A stretch of 58,185 nt of DNA from Tubiluchus corallicola. Taxonomy: Eukaryota; Priapulida; Priapulimorpha; Priapulimorphida; Tubiluchidae. Under the pieces are notes generated by a model, which saw nothing but the letters and a program-made list of their open reading frames with translations, ran no database searches and was not told the DNA's origin. A program made the position numbers and the translations under genes. Position 1 is the stretch's first letter; every line of letters starts with the position of its first letter. The DNA lies in assembly GCA_030141605.1 (NCBI GenBank), contig JAQGDQ010001162.1, positions 1 through 58,185 on the forward strand, read 5' to 3'. Of this stretch, positions 47,858 through 58,185 are shown piece after piece.

Positions 47858-48403
47858 AGGAAAACCGGATGGTTGTGTAGGCAGGAGTTCAGAATAAAGA
47901 ATGCTCTAAAATATTGAAAACTACAACAGCTTTTTTTAAATTAAAGCTTAGATTAAATAATAATTACCTCGGATACTCAAATTTCGTTAAACTTTCAAAG
48001 CTAGGCCCGGCTCATTGAATCTGCTAAGATTGGCTACGGTGCCTTTTTGTCACATTCGCGTGGCCGACAAATAGATAGCGGTACCGTGATATTCATGATC
48101 GTGCGGTGTTAGTTTCTGACGTCATATCGCGTAGAGCCATTTTTCGTAACATCACGCGTTTAAGCAGCACTGTAACATGTACATACAAATGTGCAAATAT
48201 GCAAGGGAAGACGTCTGCCATTGCACAAACTGTGGTTAGTTTCTGACGTAAGTAATATCTGTGTTCGGTTGCCGTTATTTAACTCTCCAAGCTAATTATT
48301 CAAATATAAGAAACAATTGCTAAATTTTATAGGCAAGAAAATCTATATATTTTGGACAGTAAATTAAAATGAGATTGAGTCTAAACAATCGTTCGGTCTT
48401 CCT
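47858..48403 (+). mobile_element. TTAA-target (piggyBac-like) MITE, copy 2, inside the LINE relic
   Basis: Flanked by TTAA at 47854-47857 and 48404-48407; ends AGGAAAACCGGATGGTTGT and ACAATCGTTCGGTCTTCCT. The LINE frame on the two sides is continuous if one TTAA is counted, which fixes the borders. Confidence 0.85.
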
Positions 48404-48546
48404 TTAATAAGAGAATTTTGTATTTTATTCTGAAAGAAACGGCCAACCAGTGCAATTGAATGAGAACAAGAGTTATGTTATTTGTGATGTTCATTTGTAT
48501 TTGTGCCTAGTAGCTAATATAAACGAACTTAGCCATAACATTATTA

Positions 48547-50697
48547 ATGGTGACACATATCATTGCGTTATTTAATTCACATTACTCCATTTGTACGAAG
48601 ATTGACAGTGGCGCCACTTTCTTCGAGACGGATGACGTCATTGAAAGAAGAACGGGCATTGAAAATGGGAGCACACAAACATGGAGGTGATCGCGACTTT
48701 AAAACGATTTTACTAATTACACGAGGCGCTTATTGCAATTTTATTACCAAATCCTGCTGACATTTTTCGCGAACAATGAAATAACTGTTAAGAAGGAAGG
48801 CTTGGTGTGTTTTTAACGGAACTAAACGCAAAAAATCTTTGGGCGCTGACAACAAAAATTCGTAATAAAAAATTGGTGCGCAGCGAAGATGTAAAAACGG
48901 CGTTTATCGAACCTGCATACGAGCAAAAATCTCGTCTGTGTGAGACATAGGGGTGAGCATCGAACGTTCGAATCGAATTCGATTCGAACGAGTTTTTTTA
49001 GTTCGAACTCGATTCGAATCCAAAACTATAGATTCGAATAATTTAGCAGTTCAATCACACGTGTTCCTGATCACTAAAACGATTGAAGCATCATGCAATT
49101 AGCGTGATTTAGCAGTGATTTCTGCGCACAATTTTAAGCAAATTACTAGTCGTTTTATTGCAGAACGAAATTTAGTGATACAGTCTTTGTAAGACTAATT
49201 TTTGCTGGTGGTTCGAAAACTTGTTCGAAAATCGTTCAATCTCAATTCGAATTCTGTTCGAATTCGAAACACTGAAGTTCGGTTCGATTCGAATTCGAAA
49301 GTCCCAAATTCGGTTCGATTCGCTTTTTGGTAGAGAATGCTCGCCCCTAGTGAGAAAAACTGTTGCACACAGACTTTGATTCGTGTGCGTCTAGTAACTG
49401 ACCGAATGCAGAGAAGATCATTAGGCGTCACTTAGGTGCAAGCATCTGTTACAACATGTTCGACACAGACTTTTGCTCGTTTGTGGAGCCTCGATAAACT
49501 CCTATTGATGCCTAGATTTTTAATGAACGCGCTCAATATTCTGTATCCATTTTAAGAAAACGCATTACGGCCATCGTATAAAAATTTGCATCTGACAAAA
49601 CCAGCTAACACCAATAAGAGCAATCGTTTAGCCAGGTCACGTAACTTTGACGAGCGGTCGAAGACAAACGAAGCAATTTTTAACCCTTTCATACCAATTG
49701 TATCGCGTGGGATACAAGAATATTTTCTGCTTTTAAAACAAATAAAATTTTAAAACTGACAGTTATTTGATCTGTTAATAGTTATTTTGATTTAAACCAA
49801 TAACAATAGACTAAAATGGTGATAAAATGGCAAACTAGAAAATCTACGTAGCATAAAAAAACTGCGCAAGGTACAGTACTTTAGAGACGACTTTGTACAG
49901 ATCAGCATAGCATGCATACTAAATGTCTTAAATACTTTAAAAAATTATCAGCAGTTGCAAAATGAAGCACATTTTTTGCTTTTGTTGTGTTTTTAATAAA
50001 GCCGGACTTTGTTTTTTTTGCACATGACAAAAATGATAGCACACGGGCACAGGTAGAAAAAAATAATTATTATGTGTAAACAAGATGGACATATTGAACA
50101 AAAGTAACAAGTCAAAATAATTTTTCTTATTAAAAAAATAATTTGGGACTGAAAGGGTTAATGAGTTCTTGTCATAATGTCCAATGATGTCATTAGTATG
50201 TGGAACTGGTTTAAAGAAACTATTGCCGGAAGTAATAGGTTGTCTCTCTGATACGTAAAGTTATCTGTGCTCACAGTGGACTGCAGAACCATCACGGATA
50301 TAAGGATTTGTTCCACTGGGCGGGGAAGAAGTTCAAAACATACTCTAACTACGAAAATAAACTCATCTATATTGGTGACAACGAAAACTTTGATAGTGAA
50401 CTTAGTAGTGCCATGAATAGATGGCGACACAGCAAGGCAGAAAAACTAAATGTAGAAAAAGGTGCCACCTTCTGGAAAACACATAAACAAATTTTTAAAA
50501 GTGTAAATAGCAAGATTTGTCTCAAGATGTTATGTCAGGATGCTGATGATTTAGTTAAACAAAAGTTGCTGCAGAACGGTAGTGCAAGCCTGGTAGGAAG
50601 TCATATTTATAAAAAAAAAGATGTATACGCATGCGCAGACCGTGAGGAACTTTTAAAAATTTGTACGGTATTAAAAACTTCCGTGCTACGATTTTGA
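48547..50697 (+). CDS. Possible two-exon gene, unknown function
   Basis: Tentative model: exon 1 at 48547-48686 (ATG, MVTHIIALF... to TQTW) and exon 2 at 50277-50697 (GLQNHHGYKDLFHWAGKKF... to the stop). Phase 2 of exon 1 joins the one-base start of exon 2, giving 186 residues. Exon 1 is richer in GC than its surroundings and reads DSGATFFETDDVIERRTG. Exon 2 is polar and lysine-rich with an open frame of 140 codons, preceded by a CTCACAG acceptor. Against it: the donor is weak (GTGATC), no family was recognised, and the intron holds a hAT-like MITE. Exon 2 alone (50277-50697) is the better supported part and could be the last exon of another gene. AATAAA occurs at about 51000. Confidence 0.33.
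48948..49349 (-). mobile_element. hAT MITE, TTCGAA-rich family, copy 3
   Basis: Ends TAGGGGTGAGCATCG and AATGCTCGCCCCTA, with flanks GTGAGACA and GTGAGAAA (one mismatch). Reverse orientation to copies 1 and 2. Confidence 0.88.
49350..50276. other. No feature recognised
   Basis: AT-rich DNA between the MITE and the candidate exon at 50277. No exon or repeat family seen. Confidence 0.35.
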
Positions 50698-51174
50698 AAA
50701 AAATCCCGATAATATGTTAAACGTCAACTTATGGATGCTGTTTCTTGTACATGGACAGATATATATATATATCTAGGAATACTATGCAACTTTGAGGAAG
50801 AAATGTTGAAATGCAGAATATAAAACCATTGATCTTGCCGCTTGCAAATAATGAAAGGGAAATGGAATTCAATGTCACGTGTTTTTCAAACCGACAAGTG
50901 AATCTTAATTGAGATCTTTTTATGTGTAATACTAATTTATGTGAATGTGAGGTAGTAGAGCAACTCCTCAGGACATAACTGAATTTTATTCAATTGCAAT
51001 AAAGTGGGCGAAACTAAACGAACGCGTTTAGAAATAGCTGATGCCAATTATGCAGGTAACATTATGCTTCAATCCGATAAAAATTTAATTAATGTCTTCA
51101 ACTAAACTGATCAGAGATAGTTTTATACTAAATAATTATTAATTTAGTCTCGCTCGAGTATACATATATATATA

Positions 51175-51740
51175 TATAAATTCTTTATTTGTCATTAAAA
51201 ATGGCTCACTCATTACAATAAAATTGAGTAATCCTCAGCGTAATGTTAAAAACAACACTGTTCAAGACAAATGCGCCCAGTGCAGACTAAAAAAACTAAA
51301 GTGCAAAACAAAGGCCTAATTATATACAATAAATGAACATATTTACAAATTTACAAACACAATATTAAAATATTTTACAAAACAATATTACAAAAAAAAC
51401 ATTAAATTTTACAAGACATATTTTACACTATATATACATTTAACATGACACAACAGAAACATGTTTTACATTACATAATTTTTTTTTAAATTTTACATTT
51501 TTAATCGTTTTATGGAGTTAGGGGCAGGGGTAGATGAAAGTTGAGTCTGTGTAATTAGTATCAGATGCACAATGTGGAAGTTGAAACCTGTTATATTGAT
51601 ATTCTTTTAATTTCTTTTTAAAGTGGTGGAGAGATTCTATTAGTTTTATTTCATAAATACGTAATGTGTGTGAATAAAGTGAATCATTTGAAATTAAATC
51701 TAATCTAGGTATATATTATATGTTAGTTGTAGTATTAGTC
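51175..51740 (-). mobile_element. 5'-truncated LINE 3' end
   Basis: The minus frame at about 51500-51735 reads RIYEIKLIESLHHFKKKLKE, like a LINE C-terminus, followed by an A+T-rich 3' UTR down to a TATATA run at about 51165. Heavily decayed. Confidence 0.45.
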
Positions 51741-52139
51741 GTAGTAGTAGATTTAGTGGCTAAAATCTTTGCAAATGTACATTATATTAGTGGGGTAATG
51801 ACAAGAAAGACAACAAAATTTAGTCCAAAATTATATTGTCTGCGGGTACAGCGACGTAGTTATCAAAACAAAAACATGTCAGGCAAAAAGTGCGATGATA
51901 TTAATCACTGTTTACTTTGCATAATAGCAAATGACACAAGCTTGTTCAGTTTCAAAGAATTCCGCACAGTCTGCGAAGTTTGTGTTACGATTTTTATTCG
52001 TAACTTCCTCCATTACTAGGCATTCACTGATAATGTAGATTTCTCATTGGACTGCACCACAGTCACACAGTCACCTAGTGTACACAGCGTGAAATTGGAA
52101 ATTTAAAAGATTTGTTATATGAAAATGTAAATTGTTGAT

Positions 52140-52255
52140 TTGAGCCTGCAAAAAGAGGCACCTTTTTGTATATATGTTCCTTTTTGAATAAAGATTTATT
52201 ATTATTATTATCATCATCATCATCATGATTATTATTATTATTATTATTATTATAT
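52140..52255 (+). mobile_element. LINE 3' end remnant with ATT/ATC tail
   Basis: Stem-loop GAGCCTGCAAAAAGAGGC, then GAATAAAGATTTATTATT and an (ATT/ATC)n run of about 55 bp. Confidence 0.4.
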
Positions 52256-52441
52256 TAGCCAGTTATAATCTGTAATTGCTTACCGAGTTTATCCATGACA
52301 CAGTTTGCTTCATTTAAAAGTTGGCGCGTACAGGCTGAGTAACTAGTAACTAAGGACGAAAGCATGGCGCATGCGCCAAAGCAAATTTAGTTTCAAACTT
52401 AATAGTATTTTTCTCAGTATAGGCCCATCGAAATAGATTAA

Positions 52442-52979
52442 ATCGGGCGATTGTGTAAACACGAGTTCAGAATAAAGAATGCTCTAAAATATTGAGAACT
52501 ACAATAGCGTTTTTTGAATCGAAGCTTTGATTAAATGATAATTACCTTGGAAAACTCAGATGTTGTTGAACATTCAAAGCTACGCGCGGCTCAGGGAATC
52601 TACTAAGATTGGCAAGGGTGCTATTTGGTCACACGCGCGTGGCTGACAAGTAGCAGGTGGTACCGTGATAACCATGATCATGAACTGCTGTGTTAGCTTC
52701 TGACGTCATATGACGTAGAGCCCATTATCGTGACATTGCGCGTTTAAGCAGTAACACTTATGCAAACATTCTTGACGCGCAAGGGAAGATGCCTGCCATT
52801 GCACAAACTGTGGTTAGTTTGTGACGTAAATAATAGCTGTGTTCAGTTGCTGTTAATTAACTTTCTAAGCTAATTTTTCAAATGTAAGAAACAATTGCTA
52901 ATTTTTATAGGCAAGAAAACGTATATTTTGAACAGTAAATTAAAATGAGATTGAGTCTAAACAATCATCTAGTTTTTCT
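52442..52979 (+). mobile_element. TTAA-target (piggyBac-like) MITE, copy 3
   Basis: Flanked by TTAA at 52438-52441 and 52980-52983. Collinear with copies 1 and 2, including GTGTTAGCTTCTGACGTCAT. Confidence 0.78.
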
Positions 52980-53353
52980 TTAAAGAAATTAGTTCTATAT
53001 GTATTCAATATAACTTACCCCACTAATATCGCTTAATACAGACACCATCATTAAATGTTTTATTTTTACAATAGAAACAAAATAGTTAGAATTAGAACTG
53101 CAGCTTGAACATTCACCTTACGTAATAGACCCTAGTAGAGATGACAAATTACAAATAGTGTTCTGAAAACGTGTGACCTGGAAAAAATGACGTCCCACCT
53201 GTCAAAGATGGTATAATTAGAATCGGTCGTAAATAAAGTCAGTAAATAGGTCGTAGAACGTCACAAGAATGCGCGCTCTTGGTACGACCTAAAAATAGAC
53301 TAAGTTTTATAGTGGGCTTTAAAAAGAAAGGAGAGATTTAAACAATTTACAGA

Positions 53354-54807
53354 CACTTTCACTAATGAAAGACAATAGCAACACATTTAATCAGTTATGC
53401 ATTTCCGCTGTTTATTGTCTAATAAAAAAATTGTCAACCAACGCAAACGACTGTACATAATATTGTTTTAAATATATCACCAATATTGTCAGATAAACAG
53501 TTTATACAATAATAAGTTAAGAGTTAACAGCAGGAGTAATTCGTCACTATGCTACTTATCCCAATTATTAGGACACAAACTTTTCATTACAAGAAAAACC
53601 TACTGCACATTTGCACAAACTTTTCATTACAAGAAAAACCTACTGCACATTTGCACAAACTTTTCATTACAAGAAAAACCTACTGCACATTTGCACAAAG
53701 TTGACTTCAATCCTGTCACTAAGAAGCCGGAATGCAGGGAAATTGTCAACGTAAACATTTTTACGTACGAGTGAGTTTTCGTACGAAATCGTATCAATAA
53801 ATAATACCGTACTGCAGTTAAATTGTCCGTTATATACAACACAATTTTGCATATTCGCTATAAAACACGTTAACTAAGAGTTTAGTACTTAAGAATTATT
53901 TAACTAGGAATTTTTTTAGCACTGGCAAATTTTTCATCACGATACGTATGATTGAAACCATAAAAATTACCACAAAACAGAACATTTGCTGCATTTTGCA
54001 TGGGTTCATGAAAAACTGCTCTCACTTGAATATTTCAAAAAAAAACTCGTGTACTGTGCATAATTTGTCAAAAAGTAATTGAAGAAATATAGTTTTAAAC
54101 TGCCGAAAACCCAAACACCAAATTTGATACAACAAACAAGTCAAATATAGCAAAAATGTGCAGAATAATTGAATTATCCATATTTGGCAAACAAGTATAA
54201 GTACATCAAAATTGAATTTATTCATTATCAAGGCATCTAAAACAAAAAAGTTTACCAGAATTTAGAAAAAACATTGAAATACAATTCATTAGTTAGATAG
54301 CCGAAAGATATGATATACCATTATATAGATAATTTAACAATTTACCTTACAGATTACATATCTTGATTGGTATGTCACAAACAAAGAAACAAACAAATAT
54401 GTTGGTAGAAACAGAACTGTCAATATTAGGTAGCAGCCATTTTGTTACCGAGTTCCACAAAATGGCCACGCAAAATGTATAGAATAGGAATTTGTTAAGA
54501 CAGTTGTATTACTGTTTACAATCCACATCAGTTTAGCAGGCAGGCAAAACAGAAACGTAGTTAAATTAAACATTTAGTTTAGTTTCATTAAAGTTTAATG
54601 ATTAAACGTCCTGAGAATGAATGGAGAAATTTACTTGCAATTTGTAAGTTTACAGGACCACCTCGCAAAATAGGTTTGTTGCGAGTGCCAGCAGCGACAC
54701 AAAGACTTGTGATCAAAACAACAACATATAAGTGCAAAGTCTACTAGTAAAACAACACAACAGTGATGCAAATAAATGTTGTTTGTATTTTCTTTGTGCC
54801 TGTTCGA
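53354..54807 (+). repeat. Dispersed 1.4-kb segment, copy 2 (possible LINE 5' UTR)
   Basis: Nearly identical to 33721-35577 without the hAT element. It carries an extra triplication of a 41-bp unit (TTTCATTACAAGAAAAACCT) at 53577-53700. It ends where the LINE ORF1 start codon begins. Confidence 0.85.
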
Positions 54808-54808
54808 C

Positions 54809-55420
54809 ATGAAAAAGGAAATTTCAGGCGTAGTCACACAGGTAAACTCACTTACAACTAAAGTAAAATCCCTAGAGTTAACTGTTGCTACATTACAAGA
54901 GTCGGTTAAAGACAAGGATGCAACCATTGACAGATTAGAACAATATAGCAGGAGAGAATGCTTGGAGATTACTGGGATACCTGTGACAAAGGGAGAAGAC
55001 ACGGATGAGATTGTGAAAGATCTAGCAAACTCGATGGGAGTGCAAATAGATGACAGTGACATCAGTGTGTCGCACAGATTACCGGCAAACGTAAGGAAAG
55101 AAACACCAAAAATCATAGTGAAGTTTGTTAGGAAAACCAAGAGGGACGAGATGTTTAAGAAAAGAGGCGAAGTCGCATATACCAGCGATTTACCTACAGG
55201 GAGTTACCATTATGGAAGGCAAAGAATCTACATTAATGAGAGCTTGACTCAAAAACGAAAACAACTGTTTTACGATGTTAAGCAGTTCAAAAAAGAAAAA
55301 CATTTTAAATATTTGTGGACCAAAAATGGTAGAATTTTGTTAAAATACAATGATGAAAGTGAAGTGTTTGCCATAGAAACAGAAACAGATTTTCGCAAAG
55401 TAGTGAATAAAACAAATTAA
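54809..55420 (+). CDS. LINE ORF1 (coiled-coil protein)
   Basis: About 203 codons from the ATG at 54809; an in-frame ATG at 54776 lies inside the shared repeat and is less likely. The first third is heptad-like (VTQVNSLTTKVKSLELTVAT), then DRLEQYSRRECLEITGIP, a motif common in ORF1 proteins of CR1/L2/Jockey-type LINEs, then a basic C-terminal half. It would coat the LINE RNA. It is followed 25 bp later by ORF2, as in an intact element. Confidence 0.75.
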   Translation: MKKEISGVVTQVNSLTTKVKSLELTVATLQESVKDKDATIDRLEQYSRRECLEITGIPVTKGEDTDEIVKDLANSMGVQIDDSDISVSHRLPANVRKETPKIIVKFVRKTKRDEMFKKRGEVAYTSDLPTGSYHYGRQRIYINESLTQKRKQLFYDVKQFKKEKHFKYLWTKNGRILLKYNDESEVFAIETETDFRKVVNKTN

Positions 55421-55445
55421 AGTGTAAAAAATGTAAATATTATCA

Positions 55446-56288
55446 ATGCCAGTTAGGCACCCTTGCAATAAATGTGCTAGACCCTGTAAATATAATGAAA
55501 ATTCTATTAACTGTGATAATTGTTATCAGTGGACCCATTTAAGGTGCACTGCTCTGACAATCAACCAATTCAATATACTAGGAAGTAATAATGATATTTA
55601 TTATTGTATTAAATGCTTAAATGATATTTTCCCCTTCCAGGAACAAGAGAATGAGGATATACAAGAATTTTTTAGAATAGATGTATCCATGTCAACTCTG
55701 ACCAGTCTACCTTCTTTGTGCGAGTTTTCTACTTTTACTAACTTTTCCACTAATAATAATGATCCTGATAACTTTCTTCCTTATCAAGAAAGTAATTATT
55801 ATAAACTGTCAACTCTATCTAGTCAAGATGACTTAGCAAATACCAGTAAGGATTTCACTTTTGTGCATTTTAATGTCAGTAGTATAAACAAAAATTACAC
55901 TAGTATGTTAGACGTTCTTTTACACTTTCAAAACCCTCCTGACATTATAGCATTAAGTGAAGCCCGTTTAAAAAAAGATCATATTTTTCTCACACCCTTA
56001 CCTGGGTATCAATTTATTCGTGACGATTCTACAACCAATGCAGGTGGTGTGGGATTGTATATCAGAAACTCTGTAATTTTTTCAGAAATGCCTAAATACA
56101 AAATACACAACTCAGACTGTAAAAATGGCTCCACAAACCGTATGCAACTGGAGAATATGTGGATTGAAATAGAAACTCAACCCAACATCAAAAACATTTT
56201 ATTTGGAGTCATCTACAGGCACCCAAATACTAACCTTGAAGAATTTCATGAAGAACTAGAAAGTAAATTATCCTTAATTATTGTTTAA
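55446..56288 (+). CDS. LINE ORF2, N-terminal part: PHD finger and AP endonuclease
   Basis: An open frame of 280 codons. A PHD-type zinc finger lies at residues 7-57 (Cys7, Cys10, Cys23, Cys26, His31, Cys34, Cys54, Cys57). A spacer is followed by an apurinic-like endonuclease from about residue 138: FVHFNVSSINKN, DIIALSEARL, GGVGLYIRNS, LFGVIYRHPN. The frame stops at 56286-56288, in the middle of the endonuclease domain, because about 310 bp of foreign sequence intervene. It nicks target DNA for target-primed reverse transcription in this family. Confidence 0.8.
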   Translation: MPVRHPCNKCARPCKYNENSINCDNCYQWTHLRCTALTINQFNILGSNNDIYYCIKCLNDIFPFQEQENEDIQEFFRIDVSMSTLTSLPSLCEFSTFTNFSTNNNDPDNFLPYQESNYYKLSTLSSQDDLANTSKDFTFVHFNVSSINKNYTSMLDVLLHFQNPPDIIALSEARLKKDHIFLTPLPGYQFIRDDSTTNAGGVGLYIRNSVIFSEMPKYKIHNSDCKNGSTNRMQLENMWIEIETQPNIKNILFGVIYRHPNTNLEEFHEELESKLSLIIV

Positions 56289-56604
56289 TTTTTTTATTCA
56301 GTTTGTTGTATTTGTCTTTAGGTCACCTAATTAGCATCCTTCAGTGGGCATAAATATGATTATTACTATTAGACACTGGTGAGTTTGCAAAGTTACTGCT
56401 GATAATTTAATTTAAGAAACATTGACTTTTTAAGGTTGTAACAGTTACCATACATAATTAAGCATTCAAAATTAGAAAAAAACATAAACATTATCGCTCT
56501 ATATCCTTTGGACCCTTTGCATACTATGACACCAGACTAGATTTGCTGTCATTGTTGTTGAAACCAACTGATTTCTGAAAATTCATTTTATTTTGTTAGT
56601 CAGA
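56288..56604 (+). other. Interruption in LINE ORF2
   Basis: AT-rich sequence with stops in all frames, lying between two halves of the endonuclease domain. The halves are in different frames. No terminal repeats or target duplication could be fixed, so it may be an insertion or a rearrangement. Confidence 0.5.
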
Positions 56605-58185
56605 ACTAACAAATTTTGCTATATATGCGGTGACATAAATATTAACTTACTACATAGTGACAGCAAAACCTCAGTGACAAATTATACAAACATGTTATTC
56701 TCTAATAATTTTGTGCCAATTATAACTAAACCAACAAGAATAACTCATCACACTAATACACTCATTGATCATATTTATACAAATGACCTCACCAACCACG
56801 TAACACCTGGAATTTTGCTTTATCAAGTAGCCGACCATCTTCCTATATTTGCAATTATAAAGCATACTAAACTGAAAATGAAATCCAACAAAATCACCAC
56901 AAGAAATTTTAAAAATTCAACTGAACAAAATTTTTTAAATAACCTGCAGCTAGAATTAGCCAAAATAAATTTTAATGACTTGGAAACTAATGAGGGATTT
57001 AGCAAATTTAATGAAATACTCTTCAATGTGTTTAATAATCATTTTCCTTTGCAAACTCTGTCTAGGAAAGACACTATTACATTTCAAAAACCATGGATCA
57101 CTAAAGGAATTTTAAATAGTATTAAAACCAGATCACGTCTTTACAAATCACACAAACTCTCAAATAATTTATACAAACAAATCTACTACAAATCCTACTC
57201 AAATAAATTAAATCATGTCAAAGAATCATCAAAAAAACAATATTACACTGAAACATTGCAAAAACACAAGAATAACATGAAAAAAACTTGGGAAACAATA
57301 AACAGTATTATAAAAACTGATCCAAAAACACGACAAACACCAAGTAAGTTAACAATAAATAATGTGGACTATACAGATACATATGATATTGCCAGTAAAC
57401 TAAATGAGTTTTTTGTAAATATAGGCCCTGACATGGCTGCCAAAATACCTAAACCTAACGTTAATTTTACTGACTTTTTAAAAAACCCTAACCCAAATTC
57501 TTTTTTCATTAATCCTATTACTGAAAATGAAACATGCACACTTTTAAACACACTTAATTCAAACAAATCACCAGGACCACAAAATATACCAATATCTTTT
57601 TTTAAATCTGCAAGTCAAATTATTTCACCAATACTCACATTACTGTTTAATAAATCGGTTAATGCTGGAACTTTTCCAAATATATTAAAAATAGCAAAAG
57701 TTATTCCTTTATATAAAACTGGCTCTCCACATGAACCTGGCAATTACAGACCAATATCTCTCTTATCACCAGTATCAAAAGTTTTTGAGAGGCTAATTTA
57801 CAAGAGATTATACCAGTTTGTTGTGAAAAGTAATATCCTAAGTAAATACCAGTTTGGTTTCAGAAAAAATTATTCAACTGCCCTTGCTGTATCCGAATTA
57901 ATAGACACGATCTCTCTAGACACTGACAAAAAATTACTGAATTGCGGAATATTTTTAGACTTATCAAAAGCTTTTGATACCGTACAGCATAGTATACTAA
58001 TAGCCAAATTAAACCATTATGGCATCAGAGGTCTACCTTTGCAACTAATTCAGTCATATCTAACTAACAGAAAACAATTCATATCTATTAACAATGTATC
58101 ATCAGACTATAAACACATATCGTGTGGAGTGCCACAAGGCTCTAATTTAGGACCTCTTCTATTCTTAATTTATATTAACGATCTT
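56605..58185 (+). pseudogene. LINE ORF2, remaining endonuclease and reverse transcriptase (cut by window end)
   Basis: An open frame of over 520 codons to the window edge, without its own natural start. The endonuclease remainder is CYICGDININL, TLIDHIYTN and VADHLPIF, giving the GDxN, Asp and SDH-like catalytic motifs with Val for Ser in the last. The reverse transcriptase follows: NKSPGPQNIP, PLYKTGSPHEPGNYRPISLL, YQFGFRKNYST, FLDLSKAFDTVQHSIL (motif A Asp) and GVPQGSNLGPLLFLIYINDL. The motif C YxDD lies beyond the window. Called a pseudogene because ORF2 is broken upstream. Confidence 0.82.

Larger units (their letters stand above)
47031..48500 (-). mobile_element. LINE ORF2 C-terminal relic with two nested insertions
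   Basis: The minus-strand frame has CR1/L2-type hallmarks: LHWLAVSFRIKYKILLL (about 48410-48460), then TFKALNDLAPSYI (up to 47853), SHSFSIAAPELWNDLP (about 47680-47730), and a tail ending in TAG at 47031. The frame is broken by the MITE at 47858-48403 and the LTR-like element at 47144-47635. Confidence 0.8.

Noticed and set aside
53627-53852. Short minus-strand frames repeated at 33935-34139
   Set aside because: Both lie in the duplicated 1.4-kb segment; no family resemblance and no start context.

Overview
The window looks like AT-rich nuclear DNA from an invertebrate animal. It has long GT-AG introns, an animal TELO2 gene, a mitochondrial-clan cytochrome P450, a pentraxin-like secreted protein, LINEs of the CR1/L2/Jockey type, and many short inverted-repeat transposons (hAT-, piggyBac- and Tigger-like). 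There are no prokaryotic operons, CRISPR arrays or rRNA. I cannot name the species. All gene models were made by eye, from splice sites, codon phase and remembered family features; no database search was run.

Layout. 1-3541: a transposon end, a tRNA-derived SINE and mostly unassigned DNA. 3542-33122 (+): TELO2 in 18 exons, spanning 29.6 kb for a predicted 853-residue protein; its introns are filled by at least ten minisatellites and many transposons. 26022-27572 (-): a complete intronless P450 nested in TELO2 intron 14, with a minisatellite close to each end. 33123-35793: a hAT-like copy and a 1.4-kb segment that recurs at 53.4 kb, here broken by a hAT insertion with a clean 8-bp target duplication. 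35794-43765 (-): a six-exon pentraxin-like gene convergent with TELO2. 43766-53353: transposon-rich DNA, including a LINE relic carrying both an LTR-like element and a TTAA-target MITE, plus a weakly supported two-exon gene (48547-50697, +). 53354-58185 (+): the second copy of the duplicated segment, running into a LINE with ORF1 and a PHD-endonuclease-RT ORF2; the RT domain is cut by the window end and ORF2 is interrupted near 56.3-56.6 kb.

The most unusual theme is minisatellite birth from identifiable seeds. Five arrays can be traced to single-copy sequence seen elsewhere in the window: a hAT interior, two unrelated dispersed elements, a LINE C-terminus, and an intron-exon junction of TELO2 itself. 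The last gives six consecutive copies of the exon-14 splice acceptor. TELO2, P450 and the pentraxin have unrelated roles (PIKK chaperoning, oxidative metabolism, secreted recognition), and nothing here suggests they work together.
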